A DNA stretch of 64,000 nt from Metapseudomonas otitidis (GCF_900111835.1 NZ_FOJP01000005.1:62001-126000), one strand, 5' to 3'; shown: positions 29,031 through 39,128, counted from the stretch's first letter. Numbers and translations are program-made. Notes: generated by a model from the letters alone, not told the origin.

Positions 29031-29694
29031 CCTGGTGCTCCAGCAGGTAGCCCAGGCCGCGGAAGGTGACGATGCGCGCCGTGCTGCCCTCCAGCTTCTT
29101 GCGCAGGCGGTGGATGTAGATCTCGATGGCGTCCGGACTGGCCTCCTCGTCCAGGCCGAACACCTGGGCGGCCAACTGGTCCTTGCTCATCACCCGGCCG
29201 GGGCGCGCGATCAGCACCTCCAGCACCGCCTGCTCCCGCGAGGTCAGGGTCAGCGGCTGGCCGTCCAGGCTGAAGCGCCGGGTGCCCAGGTCATAGAGCA
29301 GCGGCCCACAGCGCTGCTGCTGCTCGCCGCCCAGCACCGTGCGCCGCAACAGCGCCTTCACCCGTGCTTCCAGCTCCGACAGCTCGAAGGGCTTGGCCAG
29401 GTAATCGTCGGCCCCCAGGTTCAGGCCCAGCACCCGGTCCTTCACCTCGCCCCGCGCGGTGAGCATCAGCACCGGCAGCGTCTTGCCCCGCCCACGCAGG
29501 CGCGACAGCACCTCGAAGCCATCCAGGCGCGGCAGCCCCACATCCAGCACCGCCAGGGCGTACTCCTCGCTGGACAGCGCCAGGTCCGCCGCCACGCCAT
29601 CGTGCAGCACGTCCACCGTCCAGCCCGCCGCGCGCAGCGCCTGGGCCACGCTATCGGCCAATTGCAGATGGTCTTCGACGAGCAGGATTCGCAC
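29023..29694 (-). CDS. tctD: Response regulator TctD
   Basis: 223 residues from a GTG start at 29694, giving the canonical MRILLVEDHLQLADSV. Receiver domain 1-115 with phosphoacceptor Asp in LAVLDVGLPRLDGF (about residue 51) and a C-terminal OmpR-type winged helix (SREQAVLEVLIARPGRVMSK, ASPDAIEIYIHRLRKKL). It controls tricarboxylate uptake genes. The open frame extends to 29931 but lacks the receiver start. Confidence 0.93.
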   Translation of the reverse strand: MRILLVEDHLQLADSVAQALRAAGWTVDVLHDGVAADLALSSEEYALAVLDVGLPRLDGFEVLSRLRGRGKTLPVLMLTARGEVKDRVLGLNLGADDYLAKPFELSELEARVKALLRRTVLGGEQQQRCGPLLYDLGTRRFSLDGQPLTLTSREQAVLEVLIARPGRVMSKDQLAAQVFGLDEEASPDAIEIYIHRLRKKLEGSTARIVTFRGLGYLLEHQDA

Positions 29695-29771
29695 GGTGGA
29701 GTCCTCCAGGCTGTAGGAAACGGCCCGCAGTGTAACGGCCAACCACCGGCAAAAAACCGGCCTGCCGAATT

Positions 29772-29804
29772 CTTTCACGCTGAAAGCCTGGCGAAAGCTT
29801 CGCC
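29772..29804. promoter_or_regulatory. Paired dyads in the tctD/opdH intergenic region
   Basis: Two perfect inverted repeats lie side by side: CTTTCA-CGC-TGAAAG (29772-29786) and GGCGAA-AGC-TTCGCC (29790-29804). They sit between the divergent tctD and opdH starts, a position suited to a regulator site. Assignment to TctD is inference. Confidence 0.4.
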
Positions 29805-29894
29805 CCCTAGGATCGCCACAGGGTGGACAAAACCACCCATCAATAGCCGGCCCTGGTTGAGCCGGCTTTACAAGAACAACAACGGAGACCACCG

Positions 29895-31160
29895 ATGCAC
29901 ACTGCCTCCCGGCAGGCGTTGCCGCCTGCACGCATCGTCAGCCTGGCCATCGCCGGCTGCACCCTCGCCCCGTTCGCCCAGGCTGACTTCATCAAGGACA
30001 GCTCGGCCACCCTCGAAGCCCGCAACATCTACCTGAACCGCGACTTCCGCGAAGGCACCGGCCAGTCCAAGCGCGACGAATGGGCCCAGGGTTTCATCCT
30101 CAACATCGAATCCGGCTTCACCGAAGGCACCGTCGGCTTCGGCGTGGACGCCCTCGGCATGGTCGGCGTCAAGCTCGACTCCGGCAAAGGCCGCAGCGGC
30201 ACCGACCTGCTGCCGGTGCAGGACGACGGCGGCACCCCGGACACCTACGGCAAGCTGGGCCTGACCGGCAAGGTGCGCTTCTCCAGGAGTGAACTGCGCA
30301 TCGGCAGCCACATTCCCGAGCTGCCGGTGGTCAAGGCCAGCGACAGCCGCATCCTGCCCCAGGTGTTCGAAGGCGGCCTGCTCACCTCCAAGGAGATCGA
30401 AGGCCTCACCTTCACCGGCGGCCGCCTGCGCGAAGTGAAGGACCGCGCCTCCACCCACTCCGAAGACCTGGCCCTGAACAACAAGAACCGGCGATTCGCC
30501 AGTGGCGCCAGCGGCGACCACTACGACCTGGCCGGCGCCGACTACGTGTTCAGCAAGCAGCTCACCGGGCGCTACTACTTCGCCGAGCTGGACGACGTCT
30601 ACCGCCAGCACTTCTTCGGCCTGCTCGCCACCCAGCCCCTGGGCAGCGGTACCCTCAGCGCCGACCTGCGCTACGCCATCAGCGCCGACACCGGCCGCGC
30701 CGCAGCCGGCAAGGTGGACAACCGCGCGCTCAACGGCATGGTCAGCTACGGCCAGGGCGCCCACAAGGTCGGCCTCGGCTACCAGCGCATGAGCGGCGAC
30801 ACCGGCTACGCCTACATCGACGGCAGCGACCCGTTCCTGGTCAACTTCGTGCAGATCAACGACTTCGCCAACGCCGACCAGCGCTCCTGGCAGGCCCGCT
30901 ACGACCTGGACTTCGCCAGCCTCGGCGTCCCCGGCCTGAGCTTCATGACCCGCTACATCACCAGCGACAACGCCCAGGTCACCGGAAGCGACCAGGAAGG
31001 CCGCGAATGGGAACGCGACGTGGAGTTCAAGTACGTCGTCCAGAGCGGCGCCCTCAAGGACCTCACCTTCCGCGCCCGCCACGCCGGCTTCCGCTCCAAC
31101 TTCGCCCGGGATGCCGACGAACTGCGCCTGATCGTCAGCTACGCCCTCGCCATCTGGTGA
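29895..31160 (+). CDS. opdH: Tricarboxylate-specific OprD-family porin OpdH
   Basis: 421 residues with a signal peptide cleaved near APFAQA-DFIKD and the 18-stranded OprD barrel: DSSATLEARNIYLNRDFR, GFTEGTVGFGVDALGMVGVKLDSG, GRYYFAELDDVY. In P. aeruginosa OpdH is induced by cis-aconitate and imports tricarboxylates across the outer membrane. First gene of opdH-tctCBA; tctC follows by 30 bases with an AGGAGA ribosome site. Confidence 0.92.
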   Translation: MHTASRQALPPARIVSLAIAGCTLAPFAQADFIKDSSATLEARNIYLNRDFREGTGQSKRDEWAQGFILNIESGFTEGTVGFGVDALGMVGVKLDSGKGRSGTDLLPVQDDGGTPDTYGKLGLTGKVRFSRSELRIGSHIPELPVVKASDSRILPQVFEGGLLTSKEIEGLTFTGGRLREVKDRASTHSEDLALNNKNRRFASGASGDHYDLAGADYVFSKQLTGRYYFAELDDVYRQHFFGLLATQPLGSGTLSADLRYAISADTGRAAAGKVDNRALNGMVSYGQGAHKVGLGYQRMSGDTGYAYIDGSDPFLVNFVQINDFANADQRSWQARYDLDFASLGVPGLSFMTRYITSDNAQVTGSDQEGREWERDVEFKYVVQSGALKDLTFRARHAGFRSNFARDADELRLIVSYALAIW

Positions 31161-31190
31161 TCCACAATAAGACTCCACAGGAGACAACCG

Positions 31191-32168
31191 ATGAAGACCG
31201 CCCTCTCCCGCCTTGCCCTGCTCGCCACCGGCCTGCTGCTCTCCACCCAGCTGATGGCCGAGCCCAAGCGCCCCGAGTGCATCGCCCCGGCCGCCCCCGG
31301 CGGCGGCTTCGACCTCACCTGCAAGCTGGCCCAGAGCGCCCTGATGGACGCCAAGCTGCTCAGCAAGCCCATGCGCGTCACCTACATGCCCGGTGGCGTG
31401 GGTGCCGTGGCCTACAACGCCGTGGTCGCCCAGCGCCCCGGTGACGCCGGCACCATCACCGCCTGGTCCAGCGGCTCGCTGCTCAACCTGGCCCAGGGCA
31501 AGTTCGGCCGCTTCGACGAGAACGCCGTGCGCTGGCTCGCCGGCATCGGCACCAGCTACGGCGCCATCGCCGTGCGCAACGACTCCCCCTACAAGACCCT
31601 CGACGACCTGGTCAAAGCCCTCAAGGCCGACCCGGGCAAGGTGGTGATCGGCTCCTCCGGCACCGTCGGCAGCCAGGACTGGATGCAGACCGCCCTGCTG
31701 GCCAAGGCCGCCGGAATCGACCCGCGCAACCTGCGCTACGTGGCCCTGGAAGGCGGCGGCGAGATCGCCACCGCCCTGCTCGGCGGGCACATCCAGGTGG
31801 GCAGTACCGACATCTCCGACTCCATGCCGCACATCCTCGCCGGCAACATGCGCATCCTCGCCGTGCTCTCCGAAGAGCGCTTGCCGGGTGAGGACAAGGC
31901 CAACATCCCCACCGCCAAGGAACAGGGCTACGACATCACCTGGCCGGTGGTGCGTGGCTTCTACCTCGGCCCGAAGGTGAGCGACGAGGACTACGCCTGG
32001 TGGAAGGCCGCCTTCGACCAGCTGCTGGCCTCCGAGGACTTCGCCAAGCTGCGCGACCAGCGCGAGCTGTTCCCCTTCGCCATGACCGGCCCGGAACTGG
32101 ACGCCTACGTGAAGCAGCGCGTCGCCCAGTACAAGGACATGGCCAAGGAGTTCGGCCTCACTCAGTAA
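31191..32168 (+). CDS. tctC: Tripartite tricarboxylate transporter binding protein TctC
   Basis: 325 residues: signal peptide (MKTALSRLALLATGLLLSTQ, cut near LMA-EPKRP) and a two-lobe TTT-family binding fold (APAAPGGGFDLTCKLAQ, VGSQDWMQTALLAKAAGID). It captures citrate or related tricarboxylates in the periplasm and hands them to TctAB. Confidence 0.94.
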   Translation: MKTALSRLALLATGLLLSTQLMAEPKRPECIAPAAPGGGFDLTCKLAQSALMDAKLLSKPMRVTYMPGGVGAVAYNAVVAQRPGDAGTITAWSSGSLLNLAQGKFGRFDENAVRWLAGIGTSYGAIAVRNDSPYKTLDDLVKALKADPGKVVIGSSGTVGSQDWMQTALLAKAAGIDPRNLRYVALEGGGEIATALLGGHIQVGSTDISDSMPHILAGNMRILAVLSEERLPGEDKANIPTAKEQGYDITWPVVRGFYLGPKVSDEDYAWWKAAFDQLLASEDFAKLRDQRELFPFAMTGPELDAYVKQRVAQYKDMAKEFGLTQ

Positions 32169-32267
32169 GCGCTCACAAGAGCGTGAACAGACGCTAAGGC
32201 CCTGAACAGCCGGCTGAGCGCCCCCGCCAGCCGGCCCTCCGCGCCCCCATTCCGCGAGGAATCCCCC

Positions 32268-32723
32268 ATGCTTTTTCAACGCCTGTTCAGTCTGGGCTGG
32301 CTGGTCGCATGCCTGTTTTTTGCCGCGCTCGCCTGGGACTACCACGCCGCCTTCTCCTATGAGCCGGTCGGCCCCCGCGCCTTCCCCCTGCTCACCCTCG
32401 GGCTGATGGCCGCTGCACTGCTGTGGCAGGTGCTGCGCCCCGGTGCCCTGCTGCACAAGCACGACGACACCCCGCTGGACGCCCCCACCCTGCGCAAGGT
32501 GATCGCCTGCATCGCCCTGCTGCTGGTCTACGCCGGGCTCTTCGAGCCGCTGGGCTTCATCCTCTCCAGCACCCTCGCCGGCCTGCTGATGGCCCGCCTG
32601 TACGGCGGCCGCTGGCTACCCAGCGCCATCGCCGCGCTGGCCATCAGCGTTGGCCTCTACCTGCTGTTCGACAAGACCCTGGACGTGCCCCTGCCGCTGG
32701 GCCTCCTCGACTTCCTGGAGTGA
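32268..32723 (+). CDS. tctB: Tripartite tricarboxylate transporter small membrane subunit TctB
   Basis: 151 residues with four membrane spans and the family pattern YEPVGPRAFPLLTLGLMAA. It is the small inner-membrane subunit of the TTT transporter. It follows tctC after 99 bases and ends four bases before tctA. The ribosome site GCGAGGAA precedes the ATG. Confidence 0.92.
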   Translation: MLFQRLFSLGWLVACLFFAALAWDYHAAFSYEPVGPRAFPLLTLGLMAAALLWQVLRPGALLHKHDDTPLDAPTLRKVIACIALLLVYAGLFEPLGFILSSTLAGLLMARLYGGRWLPSAIAALAISVGLYLLFDKTLDVPLPLGLLDFLE

Positions 32724-32727
32724 CGAC

Positions 32728-34239
32728 ATGGATACCTTGAGCTACCTCGGCCAGGGCTTCGGCGTGGCCCTCTCCCCCTACAACCTGGTCACCGCCCTGG
32801 TGGGCACCCTGATCGGCACCGTGGTGGGCCTGCTGCCGGGCCTCGGCCCGATAAACGGCGTGGCCCTGCTGATCCCGGTGGCCTTCGCCCTCGGCCTGCC
32901 GCCGGAGTCGGCGCTGATCCTGCTGGCCGCCGTGTACCTGGGCTGCGAATACGGCGGGCGCATCAGCTCCATCCTGCTGAATATCCCCGGCGAAGCCTCC
33001 ACCGTGATGACCACCCTCGACGGCTACCCCATGGCCCGCCAGGGTCTGGCCGGCGTCGCCCTGTCGCTGTCGGCCTGGAGCTCCTTCATCGGCGCCTTCA
33101 TCGCCACCTGCGGCATGGTGCTGTTCGCCCCGCTGCTGGCCAAATGGGCCATCGCCTTCGGCCCGGCGGAGTACTTCGTGCTGATGGTGTTCGCCATCGT
33201 CGCCCTCGGCGGCATGGCCGGCGACCGGCCGCTGAAGACCTTCATCGCCGCCCTGCTCGGCCTGTTCCTCTCCACCATCGGCATCGACGCCAACAGCGGC
33301 GTGTACCGCTTCACCTTCGACAGCATCCATGTCGCCGACGGCATCCAGTTCGTCGTGCTGGTGCTGGGCCTGTTCTCGGTGAGCGAGATCCTCCTGCTGC
33401 TGGAGAAGACCCACCACGGCCACGTTGCGGTGAAAGCCACCGGGCGCATGCTGTTCAACCTCAAGGAAGCCGCGTCGGTCGCCGTGGTCAACCTGCGTTG
33501 CGGGGTGATGGGCTTCATCCTCGGCGTGCTGCCGGGCGCCGGCGCCACCCTGGCCAGCGCCGTGGCCTACATGACCGAGAAGAAGCTCGCCGGCGACTCC
33601 GGCAGGTTCGGCAAAGGCGACATGCGCGGACTGGCCGCCCCGGAAACCGCCATCGGCGCCTCCGCCTGCGGCGCCATGGTGCCGATGCTGACCCTGGGCG
33701 TTCCCGGCTCCGGCACCACGGCGGTGATGATCGGCGCACTGACGCTGTACAACATCACCCCCGGCCCGATGCTGTTCCAGCAGCAGCCGGACATCGTCTG
33801 GGGCCTGATCGCCTCGCTGTTCATCGCCAACGTCATGCTGGTGATCCTCAACATCCCGATGATCCGGATATTCACCCGCATCCTCGCCGTGCCCAACTGG
33901 GCCCTGGTGCCGGTGATCGCCATCATCACCTCCATCGGCGTCTATGCCGTGCACGCCACCACCTTCGACCTGTTCCTGATGGTCGCCATCGGCATCTTCG
34001 GCTACATCCTGCGCAAGCTGGACTTCCCCCTCTCGCCGCTGCTGCTGGGCTTCATCCTCGGCGGGCTGATGGAGCAGAACCTGCGCCGCGCGCTGTCCAT
34101 CTCCAACGGCGAGCTGGGCATCCTCTGGTCCAGCCCCATCGCCATCGGCACCTGGGTGCTGGTAGCGGTGATGCTGGCCCTGCCGCTGGTGCGCATCTGG
34201 CGCCGCCGCGCCCGCCGGGAGGCCCTGGCGGATGCGTGA
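32728..34239 (+). CDS. tctA: Tripartite tricarboxylate transporter large membrane subunit TctA
   Basis: 503 residues from the ATG at 32728 (frame open further). It has 11-12 membrane spans and the TctA signatures GTLIGTVVGLLPGLGPINGVA and GVLPGAGATLASAVAYMTEKK. It forms the transport channel, probably driven by the sodium or proton gradient. The next gene overlaps its end by eight bases. Confidence 0.94.
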   Translation: MDTLSYLGQGFGVALSPYNLVTALVGTLIGTVVGLLPGLGPINGVALLIPVAFALGLPPESALILLAAVYLGCEYGGRISSILLNIPGEASTVMTTLDGYPMARQGLAGVALSLSAWSSFIGAFIATCGMVLFAPLLAKWAIAFGPAEYFVLMVFAIVALGGMAGDRPLKTFIAALLGLFLSTIGIDANSGVYRFTFDSIHVADGIQFVVLVLGLFSVSEILLLLEKTHHGHVAVKATGRMLFNLKEAASVAVVNLRCGVMGFILGVLPGAGATLASAVAYMTEKKLAGDSGRFGKGDMRGLAAPETAIGASACGAMVPMLTLGVPGSGTTAVMIGALTLYNITPGPMLFQQQPDIVWGLIASLFIANVMLVILNIPMIRIFTRILAVPNWALVPVIAIITSIGVYAVHATTFDLFLMVAIGIFGYILRKLDFPLSPLLLGFILGGLMEQNLRRALSISNGELGILWSSPIAIGTWVLVAVMLALPLVRIWRRRARREALADA

Positions 34240-35260
34240 TGGCTGGCGCAGCTGGTGGGCGACACCCCTGGTGGGCGCGGCGGGCGGCCTGCTCGCCAGC
34301 CTCGCCCACTGGCCGCTGCCGTGGATGATCGGCGCCCTGGTGGCGGTCATCCTGTTCCGCTGCGCCACGCCCTGGCAGATCCGCGACCTGCCGGGCGGGC
34401 GCAAGACCGGGCAATGGATCATCGGCATCGGCATCGGCCTGCACTTCACCCCCCAGGTGCTGGAGCAGGTCACCGCCCACTGGGCGCTGGTGCTCTTCGG
34501 TGCCCTGTTCACCAGCCTCTCCAGCGTCCTCGCCATCGGGCTGTTGCGCCGCAGCGGCGAGGACCGCGCCACCGCCTTCTTCGCCTGCATGCCCGGCGGC
34601 TCGGGGGAGATGGTCAACCTCGGCCAGCGCAACGGCGCCAGCACCAGCCGCGTGGCCGCGGCCCAGAGCCTGCGGGTGGTGGCCGTGGTGCTGTGCATAC
34701 CGGCGCTGTTCAAACTGCTGCTGGGCGACGGCCCCGCCCTGCACACCAGCGCCCCGGTGGACTGGGCCTGGCTGGCCGTGCTGGTGCCGGCCGGCGGCCT
34801 GGTGGCGCTGCTCTGGCAACGCCTGCGCCAACCCAACCCCTGGTTGTTCGGCCCGCTGCTGGTCAGCGCCTGCGCCAGCGTCGCCTGGGACCTGCACATC
34901 GGCCTCCCCCCGGGGGCCAGCCAGGTGGGCCAGTTGCTGATCGGCAGCGGCCTGGGCTGCCACTTCGACCGCCCCTTCTTCCGCCGCGCCCCAGCCTTCC
35001 TCGCCCGCACCCTGCTGGGCACCGCACTGATGATCGGCTTCGCCAGCCTCTGCGCCTTCGGCATCGCCTGGGCCAGCGCCCTGGACCTGCGCTCCCTGAC
35101 CCTGGGGATGATGCCCGGCGGCATCGCCGAGATGAGCCTCACCGCCGAGACCCTGCAGCTCTCCGTCCCGCTGGTCACTGCCCTGCAGGTGGCCCGGCTG
35201 CTGCTGGTGCTGTTCCTGGCCGAGCCGGTGTTCCGGCGCTGGCAGCGCCTGGCGCACTGA
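34232..35260 (+). CDS. AbrB-family (PF05145) membrane protein, possible transporter
   Basis: 342 residues with about ten membrane spans and an internally duplicated pattern (CMPGGSGEMVNLGQ in the first half, MMPGGIAEMSLTAE in the second). This is the AbrB/ammonia-monooxygenase-like membrane family, not the AbrB DNA-binding regulator. Translational overlap with tctA (eight bases) and conserved position in PAO1 suggest a role alongside tricarboxylate uptake, but the substrate is unknown. Confidence 0.8.
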   Translation: MRDGWRSWWATPLVGAAGGLLASLAHWPLPWMIGALVAVILFRCATPWQIRDLPGGRKTGQWIIGIGIGLHFTPQVLEQVTAHWALVLFGALFTSLSSVLAIGLLRRSGEDRATAFFACMPGGSGEMVNLGQRNGASTSRVAAAQSLRVVAVVLCIPALFKLLLGDGPALHTSAPVDWAWLAVLVPAGGLVALLWQRLRQPNPWLFGPLLVSACASVAWDLHIGLPPGASQVGQLLIGSGLGCHFDRPFFRRAPAFLARTLLGTALMIGFASLCAFGIAWASALDLRSLTLGMMPGGIAEMSLTAETLQLSVPLVTALQVARLLLVLFLAEPVFRRWQRLAH

Positions 35261-35355
35261 CAATCCCCAGCGTGCGACCGCTTCGCAGGAGGGGGTGAGG
35301 CCACGAACCCCATCGCCCCCGCCATCAGGCTGCTTCCAAGGGCAGAATCCAAAGC

Positions 35356-35385
35356 AAAAAAAACGGGAGCCACAGGGCTCCCGTT
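35356..35385. terminator. Hairpin terminator after the tct operon
   Basis: AACGGGAGCC (35362-35371) pairs with GGCTCCCGTT (35376-35385), flanked on the left by eight A residues. It can end transcription from the left (tct operon), although its T tract is stronger for the minus strand. Confidence 0.75.
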
Positions 35386-35569
35386 CTCGATTCAGAGAAA
35401 ACGCCGGGGCCGATAACGGCCCCAGGCTACAACCTCACCTGCGTTCCAGAAGAAACGCACAGCTAGTCTGGCAAAAGCCGACTGGACGATCCGTTTAGCT
35501 TTGGTAACCCGATTGCAAACATATGTAACCGAGCCAGCGTCTGGTCGGCCGCCCCACCGGCGCGGCAGA

Positions 35570-36292
35570 ATGCGCGCCATGAACCTGACCCTGCCCCCTT
35601 TCTGCACCCAGCCCGATGCCGCCTGGCCCTTCGCCGAGGCGCTGGAGGGCGTGGGTTTCCACAGCTGCCGCTTCGACCCGGCGGCCCTCGACGATGGCGA
35701 CTTCGCCCGCTGCAACATCCCCACCACGCCGAGCATCCAGCGCTCGGTGGCCAAGCGCCGTGCGGAGTACCTGGCCGGGCGGCTCTGCGCGCGTGCGGCC
35801 TTGCAGGCGCTCACCGGGCAGGCCGAGGTGCCCGCCACCGGCGAGGACCGGGCGCCGGTGTGGCCGGCCGGCGTCGTCGGCTCCATCACCCATGGCACCG
35901 GCCAGGCGGCCAGCGTGGTGGCCCGTGCCGAAGCATGGCGCGGCCTGGGGCTGGACCTGGAGCAGCGCCTGGAGCCCGAGCGCGCCCTGCGCCTGGCCGG
36001 GGAGATCCTCACCGAGGCCGAGCTGCAACGGCTCGACGCCCTGCCGCTGGAGGCCAGGGCCGAGCGGGTGACCCTGACCTTCTCCATCAAGGAGAGCCTG
36101 TTCAAGGCGCTCTACCCGCTGGTGGGGGTGCGCTTCTATTTCCATGATGCGGAAGTGCTGGCGGTGGACGACCACCGCGTGCAACTGCGCCTGTTGATCG
36201 ACCTGTCCGCCGAATGGCACCAGGGCCGCGAGCTGCAGGGGCAGGTGCGCCACTACCCGGACCGCCTGCTGACCCTGGTGGCGGTGCGCTGA
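35570..36292 (+). CDS. pcpS: 4'-phosphopantetheinyl transferase PcpS
   Basis: 240 residues from the ATG at 35570, giving MRAMN as in PAO1 PcpS (from memory); an ATG at 35579 is the alternative and neither has a strong ribosome site. Sfp-type motifs: VVGSITHG, GLGLDLE and FSIKESLFKALYP with the metal-binding Asp and Glu residues. It activates acyl and peptidyl carrier proteins, in P. aeruginosa of both fatty acid and siderophore synthesis. It converges on the kinase gene with a one-base gap. Confidence 0.93.
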   Translation: MRAMNLTLPPFCTQPDAAWPFAEALEGVGFHSCRFDPAALDDGDFARCNIPTTPSIQRSVAKRRAEYLAGRLCARAALQALTGQAEVPATGEDRAPVWPAGVVGSITHGTGQAASVVARAEAWRGLGLDLEQRLEPERALRLAGEILTEAELQRLDALPLEARAERVTLTFSIKESLFKALYPLVGVRFYFHDAEVLAVDDHRVQLRLLIDLSAEWHQGRELQGQVRHYPDRLLTLVAVR

Positions 36293-36293
36293 C

Positions 36294-37910
36294 TCAGGAA
36301 GGCAGGCGTTCGCCCTGCCGGCACGGCCAGACCAGGCTGAACTGCGCGCCACCCAGGGCCTCGCTGCGGCCGATCTGCGCACGCCCGCTGTGCCAATAGA
36401 TGATGCGCCGGACGATGGACAGGCCCAGGCCATGCCCGCCGGAGGCGCGGGTGCGGCTGTCGTCCAGCCGCAGGAAAGGGGTGAAGATGCGTTCCCAGGC
36501 GCTTTCCGGCACGCCGGGGCCGTCGTCCTCCACGTCGATGCGGCACAGCGCTTCGCCGATCTGGAAGCTCAGGCGCACCCGCGACTCGGCGTGGCGCATG
36601 GCATTGCTCACCAGGTTCTGCAGGGCCCGGTGCAGGTAGCGCGGCTCGGCCTCCACCCAGGCGCCCTCCTCGACACGGCCGAAGGCATGGCCGCGCTCGA
36701 CGCGGATGGCCGGGCGCAGCGGCGCCAGCTCGGCGATCACCTGCTCCATCAGCGCATCCAGGTCGACCCGCTGGAAGTTCAGCGCCGGCGTGCCCTGCTC
36801 CAGGCGGGCGTAGGTCAGCATCTCGTCCACCAGCTTGTCGAGTTCCTGGATGTCGCCATCCATGCCTTCCATGTACTTACGCCGCGCGGTGTCGGTCTCG
36901 GCGTCGGCGATCATCTCCAGGCCGAAGCGCAGCCGCGCCACCGGCGTGCGCAGCTCGTGGGACACCGCCCGCACCAGCTCGCGCTGCACCGAGAGCAACT
37001 GTTGCAACTGCTCGGCCATGCCGTTGAAGGCGGCCGCCAGGCGCCCCACCGAGTCCGCGCCACGGGCCGGTACGCGGGCGTCCAGCTTGCCGTGGGCGAT
37101 GCGCGTGGCCGCCGCTTCCAGCCCCAGCAGGCGCCGCTCCAGCTGGCGCACCAGCAGGTAGATGGTGAGGCCGATCAGGCTCAGCCCGAGCACGCCGATG
37201 AGGATCAGCAGCTCCGGCGGGTAAGGGTTCATCAGCACCAGCGGGCCGATCTCCAGCACCCAGGGCGTGTCGACGATGCCGGCGAAGATGCGGATGGAGT
37301 CGCCGCCCTTGCCCAGGGCCATCACCGTGTCGCCCTCGTCCACCCGGCGCCGCTGGTCTTCGTCGAGGTCGGCGTTCTCCAGGGTCACCAGGTGCAGGTC
37401 GAAGCCGAACTGCTTGCTCTCCTTCAGGGTCGCCAAGCGCTGCGGCTGTTCGTTGACCGGGTAGCGCACCAGCTCGTCGATCAGCAGGTAGACGGTGGCC
37501 CGGGCCAACTGCTCGCTGATCTGCTGCACCTCGCCGGTGAGCACCAGGTGGTCCTTTTCGCTCACCAGGCTGTAGACCTTGGCGGCGTGGGGGCCGGTCT
37601 GTTCCACCATCACCTGGCGGCGCAGCACGCGGGAGCGCACGCCGCTGTCGAGGCGGTCCTCGTCCAGGTCCTGCAGCGCCAGGGGGATGCCCAGCAGGCG
37701 GCCCCACAGCACCAGGGCGCGGCGGCGTTCCACCTGGGTCATGGGTTCGAGGTTGTCGGACATCAGGCGGAAGGTGCCGCGCGCCAGGCTTTCCCGGTAG
37801 CGGTCGGCGCGCACCTCGTTGACCTGGTGCAGGGTGAACACCCCCAGCAGGGCCACCAGCACCAGGGTGGCCAGCAGGCCGCCGTAGATGCGCAGGAAGA
37901 TGGAGTTCAT
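36294..37910 (-). CDS. Two-component sensor histidine kinase (PA1158-like)
   Basis: 538 residues: membrane spans at about 8-28 and 234-254, a periplasmic domain of about 200 residues, HAMP (about 255-305), phosphoacceptor His318 in RAVSHELRTPVARLRF, and an ATPase domain (NLVSNAMRHAE, EDDGPGVPES, GHGLGLSIV). The layout resembles RstB. The signal is unknown. It follows its response regulator by 37 bases and lies between pcpS and nrdA as in PAO1. Confidence 0.92.
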   Translation of the reverse strand: MNSIFLRIYGGLLATLVLVALLGVFTLHQVNEVRADRYRESLARGTFRLMSDNLEPMTQVERRRALVLWGRLLGIPLALQDLDEDRLDSGVRSRVLRRQVMVEQTGPHAAKVYSLVSEKDHLVLTGEVQQISEQLARATVYLLIDELVRYPVNEQPQRLATLKESKQFGFDLHLVTLENADLDEDQRRRVDEGDTVMALGKGGDSIRIFAGIVDTPWVLEIGPLVLMNPYPPELLILIGVLGLSLIGLTIYLLVRQLERRLLGLEAAATRIAHGKLDARVPARGADSVGRLAAAFNGMAEQLQQLLSVQRELVRAVSHELRTPVARLRFGLEMIADAETDTARRKYMEGMDGDIQELDKLVDEMLTYARLEQGTPALNFQRVDLDALMEQVIAELAPLRPAIRVERGHAFGRVEEGAWVEAEPRYLHRALQNLVSNAMRHAESRVRLSFQIGEALCRIDVEDDGPGVPESAWERIFTPFLRLDDSRTRASGGHGLGLSIVRRIIYWHSGRAQIGRSEALGGAQFSLVWPCRQGERLPS

Positions 37911-37947
37911 GGCCGCCCCCAGGCCACGGCCGAGCGGGCGGCGCGAG

Positions 37948-38673
<726 letters not shown>

Positions 38674-38767
38674 CTACTCCCACTCCAGCGCCGCGAGGGC
38701 CAGGAAAAACGCGCGGATTGTAGCAATGCCGGCCGTTCTGCACAGCGCATGCCAGAACAGCGGAAAA

Positions 38768-38783
38768 ACACTACATATTGTGT
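38768..38783. promoter_or_regulatory. Near-perfect solitary NrdR box
   Basis: ACACTACATATTGTGT matches the NrdR consensus ACACWATATATWGTGT at 15 of 16 positions. It is 95 bases before the response regulator and about 610 before nrdA. No partner box is seen at 31 bases on either side. Confidence 0.65.
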
Positions 38784-38914
38784 TAGCTTGCGCACCCGTC
38801 GGCATCCTCGGATCGCCCCTGAAAAGGCCTGTGAAGTGACGACGAACGGCGTACCCCACGCCGCCCAAGGCCTACCCGGCGCCCGCCGGCCGCCGCGCAC
38901 AGAGCACCCACAAC

Positions 38915-38923
38915 TTATCCACA
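38915..38923. promoter_or_regulatory. DnaA box upstream of nrdA
   Basis: TTATCCACA is a perfect consensus DnaA box. DnaA is known to act on nrdAB in E. coli. It lies 39 bases left of the tandem NrdR-like boxes. Confidence 0.65.
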
Positions 38924-38961
38924 GCTTGTTCAGTACCCCTCGCCTTGCAATAGCCCAGACA

Positions 38962-39008
38962 GCGCATTATCTTGTACCCCCATCGCGCAGCACCCCTACA
39001 TATTGGGG
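38962..39008. promoter_or_regulatory. Tandem NrdR-like boxes upstream of nrdA
   Basis: Site 1 (GCGCATTATCTTGTAC, 38962-38977) and site 2 (CCCCTACATATTGGGG, 38993-39008) are separated by 15 bases, a centre spacing of 31 bases. That is the spacing typical of paired NrdR boxes. Site 2 shares its ten-base core with the site at 38768. Site 1 is weaker (about 10 of 16). Confidence 0.65.
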
Positions 39009-39107
39009 TTTTGCTAGATCACCAGGCACAACCAGAATCAAGTCCCGAAGAGCCTTTTCCGTGCATTCGAACCCGGTGATCCATCGAGAGTCCAACCCAC
39101 CGCGCTG

Positions 39108-39128
39108 CCCCGGCAGACGGTGCCGGGG
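39108..39128 (+). other. Hairpin in the nrdA leader
   Basis: CCCCGGCA (39108-39115) pairs with TGCCGGGG (39121-39128) over a five-base loop. If transcription starts near the NrdR boxes, this lies in a leader of more than 300 bases. No T run follows. Confidence 0.5.
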
